DNA of 64,000 nucleotides from contig CACMGP010000001.1 in NCBI GenBank assembly GCA_902613185.1, forward strand, positions 248,001-312,000, read 5' to 3'. The notes beneath the pieces were generated by a model. It was given only the letters and a program-made list of their open reading frames with translations, was not told the DNA's origin and made no database searches. The stretch is from an uncultured Alphaproteobacteria bacterium (GTDB taxonomy: Bacteria > Pseudomonadota > Alphaproteobacteria > HIMB59). Made by a program: the position numbers and the translations under genes. Positions 38,555 through 48,991 of this stretch are shown here, piece after piece (position 1 is the first letter of the stretch; the number at the start of each line of letters is the position of its first letter).

Positions 38555-39427
38555 TTAAATAAAATTTAAATCTTTTATTATTTTTCTTACTTGTTTTTTT
38601 GTATCAGAGCTTAATTCATACAAAGGTTCTCTTAAATCAGCTTTACATTTACCCATTAAAGAAAGGGCATACTTAGCTGGTGTAGGATTAGGTTCAGCAA
38701 ACAATATTTTTGACAATGGAGCTAATTTTAAATTTACTTTATCAAATTCCTTATAATTCTTTTTTTTCCAATGATAGTGGAGCATTGATGTAAGTTTAGG
38801 AGCAACATTAGCTGTAACTGATATACAGCCATGCCCGCCTTGAGCTAAAAAACCAGCAATGGTTCCATCTTCACCAGACAAATAATTAAAATCTTTTTTC
38901 ATAAAAGTTCTCATAATCAAAGGTCTTGACATATCATTGGAGGCGTCTTTAATACCGACGATGTTTGATACTTTATTTAGTTCCTTAAAGCTATCAAAAG
39001 ACAAGTCTACAATTGATCTTCCTGGTATATTGTAAATTAGTTGTTTTAAAGGTGAAACTTTTGCAATTTTTTTGAAATGGTTAATCAAACCTAATTGATT
39101 AGGTTTATTATAATATGGTGTAACGACTAATCCGTAATTTGCTCCTGCTTTAAAGGCGTGTTTAGTAAATTCAATTGCCTCTTTAGTCGAATTAGATCCT
39201 GTACCGGCAATAACAGGTATTTTTTTTGAAGCAACTTTTATTGCGAACTCGACTAACTTCATATGCTCATCATGTGATAAAGTTGGTGACTCCCCTGTGG
39301 TTCCACAAACCGTTACTCCAGATATTCCACTTTTAATTTGCCAGTTTAGTAGTTTTTCAAAACTATCGTAGTCAACTTCACCATTTGAAAAGGGAGTTAT
39401 TATTGCTGGTATAGATCCTGTGAGCAT
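38555..39427 (-). CDS. dapA: 4-hydroxy-tetrahydrodipicolinate synthase
   Basis: 290 aa; GSIPAIITPFSNGEVD, GVTVCGTTGESPTLSHDEH, PYYNKPNQLGL, IYNIPGRSIVDL. Confidence 0.95.
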   Translation of the reverse strand: MLTGSIPAIITPFSNGEVDYDSFEKLLNWQIKSGISGVTVCGTTGESPTLSHDEHMKLVEFAIKVASKKIPVIAGTGSNSTKEAIEFTKHAFKAGANYGLVVTPYYNKPNQLGLINHFKKIAKVSPLKQLIYNIPGRSIVDLSFDSFKELNKVSNIVGIKDASNDMSRPLIMRTFMKKDFNYLSGEDGTIAGFLAQGGHGCISVTANVAPKLTSMLHYHWKKKNYKEFDKVNLKLAPLSKILFAEPNPTPAKYALSLMGKCKADLREPLYELSSDTKKQVRKIIKDLNFI

Positions 39428-39472
39428 TATTATTTTTTACTATTTTTATATCAAATATATATGTTTTTTTTA

Positions 39473-39564
39473 TGGCGGAGAGAGAGGGATTCGAACCCTC
39501 GGTACAACTTGCGTCGTACGGCGGTTTAGCAAACCGCTGGTTTCAGCCACTCACCCACCTCTCC
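39473..39564 (-). tRNA. tRNA-Ser (anticodon GCT), CCA encoded
   Basis: Reverse complement GGAGAGGTGGGTGAGTGGCTGAAACCAGCGGTTTGCTAAACCGCCGTACGACGCAAGTTGTACCGAGGGTTCGAATCCCTCTCTCTCCGCCA; long variable arm. Confidence 0.95.
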
Positions 39565-39641
39565 ATAGGCTTATTTATAGCCGAAATATAGTCGAATAAA
39601 AAGAATTGTCATTCTTATTATTGATAAAAATGTCTATGCAG

Positions 39642-41078
39642 TTACTTTTTAAGTTTTTCGAGAAGGATTTTATTTATTAATTTAGGATTACCTTTACCTT
39701 TTGTAGCTTTTAGACATTTACCAACAAAATATCCTAAAACTCTATCAGAACCTCCTTGAAATTTTAAAATGTTCTCCTCTTCTCCTACTAAAGCTTCATC
39801 AATTATTTTTTCCAATTCACCTGAGTCAGACACTTGTTCAAGTCCTAATTCCTTTACAAGTTCAGATGGCTTACCTTCACCATTTAAAACTTTCGGTAAA
39901 ATTTCTTTACCAGCTTTATTTGAAATTACATCATCAGAAATTAATTTCAAAAGATCAGTAATATCTTTTGTTTTATCATTTAGACTATTTACTTCTAAAT
40001 TATTTTCTTTGATAAATGCAAATATATCTCCAACTAACCAAGCAGCTATAAATTTTGGTTTCACGGTTGACTCAGAAATCATTTTTTCAAATAAATTTGC
40101 GTTTTGTTTTTCAGCAATTATGATTTTAGCTATGTCTTTATCTAAACTGTAATTATCTAAATATTTATTTAACTTATCTTGGGGAAGTTCTCCTACTAAG
40201 GGTTTTATTTTATCAATTTGCTCTTGGCTTAAATTTACAGGTAATAAATCGGGATCAGGAAAATAACGATAATCATGTGAGAATTCCTTACTTCTCATTG
40301 CTCTTGTTTCCCCGGTGCTTGTATCAAACAACATAGTATTCTGTTCAATTTCTCCACCACCATCAATTATATTAATTTGTCTTTGAAATTCATATTCAAT
40401 AGCTTGTTTAATGAATTTAAATGAATTTAAATTTTTTATTTCACATCTAGTGCCAAGTTCTTGGCCCTTTTTGCGAACAGATAAATTTACATCAGCTCTT
40501 AAAGAACCTTCCTGCATATTTCCATCACACACATCTATGTACATAAGCAATTGTCTTAAAGAAGACATGTAGTTAATTACTTCATCTGCAGATGATAAAT
40601 CAGGATACGAAACTATTTCTAATAATGGTGTGCCTACTCTATTGAGATCAATAAAGCTATATTTCGGATCAATATCATGAATACTTTTGCCAGCATCTTG
40701 TTCTAAATGGGCTCTCTCAATTCTAATTTTTTTTTGATTATCACCACTATCAATATTGATATAACCCTCGCTAAGAATGGGGAATTCAAATTGACTAATT
40801 TGGTAACCTTGAGGTAAATCAGGATAGAAGTAATTTTTTCTTTCGAAAACAGAATACTTGTTAATCTTAAAATTTAATGCGTATCCTGTTTTTATTGCCA
40901 TTTCAATACAACCAAAGTTCATAACTGGAAGCATTCCAGGCATTCCTGAGTCAATAAAATTTACATTCTCATTTGGCTCAGATCCAAATTGATTTGGTGA
41001 GGAGGAAAATAATTTAGATGAAGTTTTAAGTTGGGCGTGTACTTCAAGACCTATGACCATTTCCCAATTATTACTCAT
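39642..41078 (-). CDS. gatB: Aspartyl/glutamyl-tRNA amidotransferase subunit B
   Basis: 478 aa; MVIGLEVHAQLKTSSKLFSS, YFYPDLPQGYQISQ, GSLRADVNLSVRKKGQELGTRCEIKNLNSF. Confidence 0.96.
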   Translation of the reverse strand: MSNNWEMVIGLEVHAQLKTSSKLFSSSPNQFGSEPNENVNFIDSGMPGMLPVMNFGCIEMAIKTGYALNFKINKYSVFERKNYFYPDLPQGYQISQFEFPILSEGYINIDSGDNQKKIRIERAHLEQDAGKSIHDIDPKYSFIDLNRVGTPLLEIVSYPDLSSADEVINYMSSLRQLLMYIDVCDGNMQEGSLRADVNLSVRKKGQELGTRCEIKNLNSFKFIKQAIEYEFQRQINIIDGGGEIEQNTMLFDTSTGETRAMRSKEFSHDYRYFPDPDLLPVNLSQEQIDKIKPLVGELPQDKLNKYLDNYSLDKDIAKIIIAEKQNANLFEKMISESTVKPKFIAAWLVGDIFAFIKENNLEVNSLNDKTKDITDLLKLISDDVISNKAGKEILPKVLNGEGKPSELVKELGLEQVSDSGELEKIIDEALVGEEENILKFQGGSDRVLGYFVGKCLKATKGKGNPKLINKILLEKLKK

Positions 41079-42513
41079 TGAAACTTAATTCCTTTTCTGC
41101 AAGCGCTGCTAATTGTAAAAGTGATTTTTCTTCAAAATAATTTCCAATAAATTGAACTCCCAAAGGTAGACCATTTTTACTTAATCCAGATGGAATAGAT
41201 ATGCCAGGAAGGCCAGCAAGACTTGTGGGAACAGTATAAATATCATTTTTATACATAGATATAGGATCAAGTTTATCACCAATTTTAAAAGCCTCATTTG
41301 GTGTTGTGGGTGTTAGTATAAAATCAACTTCGTTCAAAATTCTTTGAAAATCATTTTTAATCAATCTTCTAACTTTTTGGGCTTGTCTGTAGTAAGCATC
41401 GTAATAACCAGCTGACAATACATAAGCGCCTATAAGTATTCTTCTTGTAACTTCATCACCAAATCCCTTTGTTCTGGAATTTAGATAAATATCATCAAGA
41501 CTTTCGCCGTCTTCTCTAACTCCGTAGCGTATTCCATCATATCTTGCTAAATTTGACGAAGCTTCAGCTGGTGCTAAAATATAATAAGTTGAAAGTGCGT
41601 ATTCGGTAGTCTTAAATTTTACATCAACAAATTCTATGCCATGTTTGGAGAGTGCTTTTTTTGTATTATCAATTTGATTTAAAATGTCGTCACTGACATC
41701 TTCAAGATAATCAGAGGGAATTCCAATTTTAATTTTTTTTTCAAAGCTGTTGTTGATATCAACTAAATAGTCTTCTCTTTGATGATTTGAGCTGGTAGAG
41801 TCATTAAAATCATATTTGTTTATTGAATTTAAAACATAAGCCGCATCCTCTACACAGTTTGTCAAAGGTCCTGCTTGATCTAAACTAGAGGCAAAAGCTA
41901 CAATTCCCCATCTTGAACATGAGCCAAACGTGGGCTTTAAACCAACTATTCCGCATAAGCTAGCTGGCTGTCTGATTGAGCCACCAGTATCTGTACCCAT
42001 TGATGCTACACATGAGCCCTCTGCCACAGCTGCTGCTGATCCCCCTGAGGAGCCGCCTGGAACTAGATTATCTTTTTGAGAATTTTTATTCTTCCAAGGA
42101 TTAATTACAGGACCAAAATAACTAGTTTCATTTGAAGAGCCCATCGCAAATTCATCACAATTATTTTTGCCAATAAAAATTGAACCATCATTTAAAAGTT
42201 GCTGAGTCACAAAAGACTCATAATTAGGGATGTAATTACTCAAAATTTTTGATGATGCTGTTGTTCTTATTCCTTTAGTACAGAATAAATCTTTTATACC
42301 TAAAGGAATACCATCTAAAGGTAAAGGATTGCCATTGTCGTATCTGTTTTGAGAGTCGTTAATTGATGAAATATTGTTTTCCCTGTCAATCACTAAGTTA
42401 AAGCTGTTGTTATTACCAGATTTAGCTTTTGCTAAATATTCGTCATAAAGTTCACCTACACTTATTTTTTTTTCAATAAGAGCTTTTTTAATTTGGCTAA
42501 TTGAATTCTTCAC
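41071..42513 (-). CDS. gatA: Aspartyl/glutamyl-tRNA amidotransferase subunit A
   Basis: 480 aa; LDGIPLGIKDLFCTKGIRTTASSKIL, VPGGSSGGSAAAVAEG, GTDTGGSIRQPASLCGIVGLKPT. Confidence 0.96.
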   Translation of the reverse strand: MKNSISQIKKALIEKKISVGELYDEYLAKAKSGNNNSFNLVIDRENNISSINDSQNRYDNGNPLPLDGIPLGIKDLFCTKGIRTTASSKILSNYIPNYESFVTQQLLNDGSIFIGKNNCDEFAMGSSNETSYFGPVINPWKNKNSQKDNLVPGGSSGGSAAAVAEGSCVASMGTDTGGSIRQPASLCGIVGLKPTFGSCSRWGIVAFASSLDQAGPLTNCVEDAAYVLNSINKYDFNDSTSSNHQREDYLVDINNSFEKKIKIGIPSDYLEDVSDDILNQIDNTKKALSKHGIEFVDVKFKTTEYALSTYYILAPAEASSNLARYDGIRYGVREDGESLDDIYLNSRTKGFGDEVTRRILIGAYVLSAGYYDAYYRQAQKVRRLIKNDFQRILNEVDFILTPTTPNEAFKIGDKLDPISMYKNDIYTVPTSLAGLPGISIPSGLSKNGLPLGVQFIGNYFEEKSLLQLAALAEKELSFNE

Positions 42514-42795
42514 TTACTCAACCACTTTAGGCACTTTGAAAAAATTTTGTGCTCTCTCTGGAGCATTACTTAATACATCATTAACAGAATTACTTTTACT
42601 TACCTCATCATTTCTAATTGATACGGTTTTTTCAGTTACATTATGCAAAGGTTCTGTTTTACTTGTGTCAACTTTTTTAAGATTATCTACCCATTTAATT
42701 ATATCTTTTAAGGAATTAGAGTAAAATTCCTCTTTTTCTGAGGGTAATTTTAGCTTTGCTAAATAAGAAATTCTTTTAATATCAATGTCACTCAT
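42514..42795 (-). CDS. gatC: Aspartyl/glutamyl-tRNA amidotransferase subunit C
   Basis: MSDIDIKRISYLAKLKLPSEK...VSKSNSVNDVLSNAPERAQNFFKVPKVVE; start trimmed to 42795. Confidence 0.92.
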   Translation of the reverse strand: MSDIDIKRISYLAKLKLPSEKEEFYSNSLKDIIKWVDNLKKVDTSKTEPLHNVTEKTVSIRNDEVSKSNSVNDVLSNAPERAQNFFKVPKVVE

Positions 42796-42796
42796 A

Positions 42797-43243
42797 ATGG
42801 TCGTCGATACTATATCAGATTTTCTTGTAAGCAATAATTATACCAAGAAATTTATTGCTATAGATTATGGTCTAAAACACATTGGAATGGCTATCAGCGA
42901 TCCATCAAATATCATTTCTGTTCCTTATGGAACTTTTACCGAAACATTATTATTCGAAAAAATTATAGAAATAATAACAAATGAAAATGTTCATGGAGTC
43001 GTGATTGGTAAACCTTACCATCTTGATGGTTCTTTATCTGAAATGGTAAATAAAGTTGAAAAATTTGCCGAAAAATTAGAGAAAATTATCTCTTGTCCAA
43101 TTTTGTTTATCGATGAGAGACTGTCTAGTAATCCCTATAAATCAAGGAAAAAATCAGAAAACACAAATATTCATGAAAAAAGCGCATGTTTAATACTTGA
43201 TGATTTCTTAAGTTTGTATAGAAACTCCTCTAGTGAAAAATAG
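42797..43243 (+). CDS. ruvX: Holliday junction resolvase-like RuvX (YqgF)
   Basis: KKFIAIDYGLKHIGMAISDP, GVVIGKPYHLDGS, LFIDERLSS; start ATG 42797 (ORF-track alternative 42785). Confidence 0.9.
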   Translation: MVVDTISDFLVSNNYTKKFIAIDYGLKHIGMAISDPSNIISVPYGTFTETLLFEKIIEIITNENVHGVVIGKPYHLDGSLSEMVNKVEKFAEKLEKIISCPILFIDERLSSNPYKSRKKSENTNIHEKSACLILDDFLSLYRNSSSEK

Positions 43244-44126
43244 AAAGATCACTTCTATAGACGATCTATCAGCTAAGGATATTCACTCTATTGCTGAGTT
43301 AGCTATAAAATTTAAAAAATCAAAAAAAAGAATTTTAGGAAATAAAACAAAAAATATTTTTAATCTATTTTTAGAGCCCTCTACAAGAACTACAATAAGT
43401 TTTGAGCTTGCAGCAAAAAATTTGGGATACAATTCAGTAAACATAAATTTTGAAAAAAGTTCTTTGTCTAAAGGTGAAACGTTTAATGACACCATGGATA
43501 CTTTGATGAGTATGAAACCAGATGCTTTAGTCATCAGAGATAAAAATAATTTTTCACCAATGAACATAGCAAAGAAAAGTAATGTTCCTGTAATCAATGC
43601 TGGAGATGGAACTAATGAACATCCCACACAGGCGCTACTTGATTATTGTGTAATTAAAGAAATTTTTAAAAAGAAAATAATAAAAATTGGTATTTGTGGA
43701 GATATTAAACATAGCAGAGTAGCTCACTCAAATATCAAACTTCTTTCAAAAATGGGCTATCAAATTCATATAATTGCACCTACATATTTTTTAAACAGAA
43801 ATGAGTTGATTAAAATAAATGATAAAATTAAATTTCATAAAAATCTGAATTATCTAGAAAAGCTAGATGTCTTGATGATGTTGAGAGTTCAAAAAGAGAG
43901 AATTCCAAAAGGTGCAAAGAATATGATGAAATCTTTTAAAAAAGAATTTTGTTTACAAAATAACCATCTATTAAATAAGCCCTATTTGATGCACCCTGGC
44001 CCAGTAAATAGAAACATTGAAATTAGCGATGAAGTTTTAGATAATTATCCTAAATCACTGATCTTAAAACAAGTTGAGATGGGTGTTTACCTCAGAATGG
44101 CTTGTTTACATTATATATTAAAGTGA
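43233..44126 (+). CDS. pyrB: Aspartate carbamoyltransferase catalytic subunit (GTG start)
   Basis: 297 aa; NLFLEPSTRTTISFELAAKNLG, NAGDGTNEHPTQALLDYCVI, YLMHPGPVNRNIEI. Confidence 0.95.
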   Translation: MKNRKITSIDDLSAKDIHSIAELAIKFKKSKKRILGNKTKNIFNLFLEPSTRTTISFELAAKNLGYNSVNINFEKSSLSKGETFNDTMDTLMSMKPDALVIRDKNNFSPMNIAKKSNVPVINAGDGTNEHPTQALLDYCVIKEIFKKKIIKIGICGDIKHSRVAHSNIKLLSKMGYQIHIIAPTYFLNRNELIKINDKIKFHKNLNYLEKLDVLMMLRVQKERIPKGAKNMMKSFKKEFCLQNNHLLNKPYLMHPGPVNRNIEISDEVLDNYPKSLILKQVEMGVYLRMACLHYILK

Positions 44127-44710
44127 TGTTTCTAATATTAATGTTTGCCTATTTGATGGGATCCATACCTTTTGGGAAACTAATAACCAAATTTTTAATA
44201 GACAAAGACATAACCAAGACAGGATCAGGTAATATAGGTGCAACCAATGTATACAGAAGTGTATCAAAAAAAGCTGGTATTGCTGTCCTGTTATTAGATG
44301 GAATAAAACCTATTTGTGCATTTTTAATAATCTATTATTTATTTCCAGAACACTACCTGAAATATAAATATTTAATTTTCCTTTTTTCTATAATTGGACA
44401 TATTTTTCCAATTTGGCTTTATTTTAAAGGTGGAAAAGGTGTTGCGTGCTTTTTTGGTGCTAATTTATTTTTAACTCCTATTCCAACGATTTTAGCAATG
44501 ATCCTGTGGTTTTTTACAGTCAAAATTACTAAACTTTCTTCATTAGGAGCCCTTTTATCAATATTTCTTTTGACAATTTATCAATTAATTTTTATTTATG
44601 GCATTTTAGAAAAAGGAATAGTTTTTATTATTTTTCTTTTAATATTTTTTAAACACAGTTCAAATATTAAAAGATTAATTAAAGGCGAAGAAAATAAAAT
44701 AAATTTATAG
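44102..44710 (+). CDS. plsY: Glycerol-3-phosphate acyltransferase PlsY
   Basis: 202 aa; AYLMGSIPFGKLITK, KTGSGNIGATNVYR, FKGGKGVACFFG. Confidence 0.93.
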   Translation: MFTLYIKVMFLILMFAYLMGSIPFGKLITKFLIDKDITKTGSGNIGATNVYRSVSKKAGIAVLLLDGIKPICAFLIIYYLFPEHYLKYKYLIFLFSIIGHIFPIWLYFKGGKGVACFFGANLFLTPIPTILAMILWFFTVKITKLSSLGALLSIFLLTIYQLIFIYGILEKGIVFIIFLLIFFKHSSNIKRLIKGEENKINL

Positions 44711-44712
44711 TC

Positions 44713-47226
44713 ATGAACTTACTTGTTGTAGAGTCACCCGCAAAAGCTAAGACGATTAATAAATATCTTGGAAATAATTTTGAAGTCATAGCTACGGTTG
44801 GTCATTTTAGAGATTTAGCAAAAAAAGATGGTGTTAAAGTGACTGAAGACTACAGTGATGTTGAGTTGAATTGGGAAATAACAACTGCAGGAATGAAAAT
44901 GTTGGACAGTATAGAGAAAAAAGCAGAAGGTTATGAAAAAATTTACCTTGCAACCGATCCAGACAGAGAAGGTGAAGCGATTACATGGCACTTAGTGAAA
45001 TCTTTAGAAAAAAAAATAGATAAAAATAAATTTGAGAGAATTACATTTAATGAAATAACTAAAAATGCAGTAATAAATAGTTTTAAAGAGTCTAGGAAAG
45101 TTGATGATAATTTAGTTTCTGCATATTTAGCCCGAAGAAGTTTAGATTATTTAGCGGGATATAGTTTATCTCCTGTTCTCTGGAGGAAAATGCCTGGTAG
45201 TAGATCTGCAGGAAGAGTGCAATCTGTAGCAGTAAGACTCATTTATGAAAAAGAAATTGAGATAGAACAATTTGAGCCAGAGAAATTCTATAAAATAAAT
45301 GTACATGGGGAAATTAACGGTGCAAAACTTGATACATCAATTACAAGTTTAGATGGGCAAAAAGTAGACAAGCTCTTCTTTAAAAATGAGGCTTTAGCTG
45401 AAAAGGCTAAAAATTATTTAAATAGCAACAAATTTTTTATCAGAAAAATTGATGAAAAGACAATATCTCGAAAACCAAAAGCACCTTTTAATACTTCAAC
45501 TCTGCAACAAACAGCAAATAGTCAACTTAATTTTAGTGCCAGTCAAACTATGACTATCGCTCAAGGTTTATATATGGGCATAGATATAAATAAGGAAACT
45601 ATTGCTTTAATAACTTATATGAGAACAGATAGCATAACGCTTTCAAAAGACTCAATTGATACAATAAGAAAAAATATAAGTGAGCAATATGGTGATAAAT
45701 ATTTACCAGATAAGCCAATTGAGTATAAGTCTAGAAAAAAGAACGCACAGGAAGCGCACGAGGCAATTAGGCCAACAGATATTTCAATAAAGCCTGAAAG
45801 TATAAAAGATTATCTAAGTGAAGAACAATTTAAACTTTATGATTTAATATGGAAAAGAACATTGGCATCTCAAATGACAAGTGCTGAAACGAACCAAAAT
45901 ACACTTCAAATAGATTGTGAAGAAAAAAACATGACTTTAAAAGCAACGCTTGGTAAATTAATTTTTGATGGATATAAGAAAGTTTATAACCTACAAGAGG
46001 ATGATGAAGAACAGATTATTTCACTATTAGAAAATATAAAAGAAAATGATAAATACATTGTAAGTGAAGTTGAAACATTAGAGTCATATACTTCTCCTCC
46101 ATCTAGATATACTGATGCCAGTTTAGTAAAGAAATTAGAAGAGTTAGAAATTGGAAGACCCTCAACCTATGCCTCTATAATTCAAACAATTGTTAATAGG
46201 GGTTATGTTTTAAAAAGTGGAAAATCATTTATACTTAATGATCGCGGTAGAGTAGTAAATGTATTTTTATGTAATTATTTTAAAAAATTTCTTGAATATA
46301 AATTTACAGCTGATTTAGAAAATCAGCTTGATGATGTGGCTGCTGATAAAGCAGAATGGAAAAATATTGTTTTAAATTTTTGGAAAGATTTTGAGTTTTT
46401 CATAAATGAGGTTATGGGTAAACCTAATAGAGAAGTAATTGATGTGATAAATGAAGAATTATCACCAGTTATTTTTAAAAAAATTGGAGGAGATATTGAC
46501 ATCAAATGCTCCTCTTGGGCAAACACAGAAAATTGTGAAGGCAATTTGGGTGTGAAAGTTGGAAAAATGGGAGGATTTATTGGCTGTTCAAATTACCCTG
46601 AATGTAAATTTACAATTTCTATAGGTGCATTCGTTAAAGAGGTAAATCCAAAAAATCGTGAGGGAGATGAAATCATCACTTTTCCAAGAACCCTAGGTAT
46701 AGATGCTGACTCTAAAAAAGAAATAGCAGTTCACTTGGGTCCTTATGGATATTATCTACAATTAGGAAAAGAAACTGATGAAGATAAACCTAAAAGAGTA
46801 ACTCTTCCAAAAAACTATGATCAAAATACAATTGGCATGAATATTGCTAGTCAGTTAATTAAGTTACCAATAACACTTGGAAATTTTCCGAATAGTGAAG
46901 ATCCGGTAATAGCAAACATAGGAGCTTATGGACCATATGTTAAATACCAAGATATTTTTGCCTCTTTGGGAAGAAAATATGATGTCTTGGAAATTGATTT
47001 AGATCAAGCAGTGGAATTGATAACTATTAAAAAAAATAAACCTACCAATAAAGTAAGAGAAATAGGAGTTCTAAAGAGAAGGAAACAAAGAGCAAATCTC
47101 TATAAAGGGAAGTCAGGAAAATTTTATTTTAAGATAGGGATAATGAATTACAAAATTCCTCCAGAATATGATGGAGAAAATTTAACAATTGAGGATGTAG
47201 AAAAAATACTTAAAGCTAATCGCTAA
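44713..47226 (+). CDS. topA: DNA topoisomerase I
   Basis: 837 aa; VVESPAKAKTINKYLG, LATDPDREGEAITWHL, LITYMRTDS; zinc-ribbon-like C-terminal part. Confidence 0.97.
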   Translation: MNLLVVESPAKAKTINKYLGNNFEVIATVGHFRDLAKKDGVKVTEDYSDVELNWEITTAGMKMLDSIEKKAEGYEKIYLATDPDREGEAITWHLVKSLEKKIDKNKFERITFNEITKNAVINSFKESRKVDDNLVSAYLARRSLDYLAGYSLSPVLWRKMPGSRSAGRVQSVAVRLIYEKEIEIEQFEPEKFYKINVHGEINGAKLDTSITSLDGQKVDKLFFKNEALAEKAKNYLNSNKFFIRKIDEKTISRKPKAPFNTSTLQQTANSQLNFSASQTMTIAQGLYMGIDINKETIALITYMRTDSITLSKDSIDTIRKNISEQYGDKYLPDKPIEYKSRKKNAQEAHEAIRPTDISIKPESIKDYLSEEQFKLYDLIWKRTLASQMTSAETNQNTLQIDCEEKNMTLKATLGKLIFDGYKKVYNLQEDDEEQIISLLENIKENDKYIVSEVETLESYTSPPSRYTDASLVKKLEELEIGRPSTYASIIQTIVNRGYVLKSGKSFILNDRGRVVNVFLCNYFKKFLEYKFTADLENQLDDVAADKAEWKNIVLNFWKDFEFFINEVMGKPNREVIDVINEELSPVIFKKIGGDIDIKCSSWANTENCEGNLGVKVGKMGGFIGCSNYPECKFTISIGAFVKEVNPKNREGDEIITFPRTLGIDADSKKEIAVHLGPYGYYLQLGKETDEDKPKRVTLPKNYDQNTIGMNIASQLIKLPITLGNFPNSEDPVIANIGAYGPYVKYQDIFASLGRKYDVLEIDLDQAVELITIKKNKPTNKVREIGVLKRRKQRANLYKGKSGKFYFKIGIMNYKIPPEYDGENLTIEDVEKILKANR

Positions 47227-48991
47227 CTTTTTTTAAATTTAACTCTTTTAATTGTTTATCCTCTATTTTAACTGGTGCGTTCATCATTAAGTCTTGGGCT
47301 CTTTGGTTAAAAGGGAAAGCTATTACTTCTCTAATATTTTCATTATCACTGAGTAACATAATAATTCTGTCTAGACCCGGTGCACATCCTCCGTGAGGGG
47401 GAACTCCATAATGAAAAGCATCAAACAAAGCACTAAATTTTGATTTAATCTCACTTTCGCCATATCCTGCAATTTCAAAAGCTTTTTTCATGATATCTGG
47501 TCTATGGTTTCTTATGGCTCCAGATGACAATTCTATTCCATTACATACGATGTCATATTGATATGCTAAAACACTCAAGGGGTCATCTTTTGTCAATGCA
47601 TCCATACCTCCTTGAGGCATAGAAAAAGGATTGTGACTAAAGTCAATCTTGCCAGTTAAAACATCTTTTTCATACATAGGGTAGTCAACAATCCAGCAAA
47701 ATTCATATTTATTTTTATCAATTAAATTTAAATCCTCTCCTACTTTTGAAATAACCTTTGATGAGAACTCATATGACTCATCTGGTAAATCACATACAAA
47801 AAGTAATCCATCATTTAAATTAAAATTATTATGTTTAATCATTTGGTTTAACTTTTCTTGATTAAAATTTTTAGCTAATGGGCCTTTTGGTAGTGAATTT
47901 TCAAAGTTTATATATCCAAGACCCTTTTTTCCTTGTTCTTGAGCCCATTTATTAAGGTTATCATAAAAACTTCTTGGCTTACCCTCAGAATTGAGAGCTT
48001 GAATACAATTCACGATAGCGCCCTTTTTAATTAAATTTTCAAAAATTTGAAGACCTGAGCCCTCAAAATAATTTGTTACATTAGCTAATCTCAGTGGATT
48101 TCTTAAATCTGGTTTATCGCATCCAAAATTTTCCAAACTTTCTTTGTAAGTAAAAGTTGGGAATGGAAGTTTATTTATTAATTTATCTTTAAGTTTAAAT
48201 CTATCAAAAGTATTAAATAGTAAACGACTGATGACGTCTAAAACATCCTCTTGTGTAGCAAAACTCATTTCCATATCAATTTGATAAAATTCACCAGGGG
48301 ATCTATCAGCCCTACTATCTTCATCTCTGAAACATGGAGCTATTTGAAAATATTTATCAACACCAGAAGCCATATAAAGTTGTTTAAATTGTTGAGGTGC
48401 TTGAGGCAAAGCATAAAAGGATCCTTTATGTAATCTGGAAGGTACCAGGTAATCTCTAGCGCCTTCTGGAGAGGGAGCTGTTAGAATTGGAGTAGCTAAT
48501 TCCATGAAACCCTCATTATTCATAAAATCTCTTACATAATTTATAATTTGATTTCTTAACTTAATGTTACGTTGCATTTTGGATCTTCTAAGGTCTAAAT
48601 ATCTATATTTTAACCTTACCTCTTCACCATAATCATTATCAGAATTTACCTCAAGTGGGAGAGTTTTAGAGCATCGGCTTAATATTTCAAAACTTTCTAT
48701 TTTTAATTCAACTTCGCCTGACTCTAAATTTGTATTAATGGTTTCCTCGCTTCTTTTGGTTATTAGACCAGAAATTTTAATAACATCCTCGTTTTTTATT
48801 TTCGATAATTCAGAAAAATTAACAGATGTATTATCTACAACACATTGCAAAAGTGAGGTTGAGTCTCTTAAGTCTATAAATAATAAATTTCCGTGATCTC
48901 TTGATCTATTAACCCATCCAGAGACCGTAATTTTTTTATCTACTAGTTTATTATCAATATCTTTTAAATAATAATCCCTATAACTGTTCAT
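47216..48991 (-). CDS. aspS: Aspartyl-tRNA synthetase (probably non-discriminating, given GatCAB)
   Basis: 591 aa; VSGWVNRSRDHGNLLFIDLRD, LPQAPQQFKQLYMASGVDKYFQIAPCFRDEDSRADR, GGCAPGLDRIIMLL. Confidence 0.96.
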   Translation of the reverse strand: MNSYRDYYLKDIDNKLVDKKITVSGWVNRSRDHGNLLFIDLRDSTSLLQCVVDNTSVNFSELSKIKNEDVIKISGLITKRSEETINTNLESGEVELKIESFEILSRCSKTLPLEVNSDNDYGEEVRLKYRYLDLRRSKMQRNIKLRNQIINYVRDFMNNEGFMELATPILTAPSPEGARDYLVPSRLHKGSFYALPQAPQQFKQLYMASGVDKYFQIAPCFRDEDSRADRSPGEFYQIDMEMSFATQEDVLDVISRLLFNTFDRFKLKDKLINKLPFPTFTYKESLENFGCDKPDLRNPLRLANVTNYFEGSGLQIFENLIKKGAIVNCIQALNSEGKPRSFYDNLNKWAQEQGKKGLGYINFENSLPKGPLAKNFNQEKLNQMIKHNNFNLNDGLLFVCDLPDESYEFSSKVISKVGEDLNLIDKNKYEFCWIVDYPMYEKDVLTGKIDFSHNPFSMPQGGMDALTKDDPLSVLAYQYDIVCNGIELSSGAIRNHRPDIMKKAFEIAGYGESEIKSKFSALFDAFHYGVPPHGGCAPGLDRIIMLLSDNENIREVIAFPFNQRAQDLMMNAPVKIEDKQLKELNLKKVSD

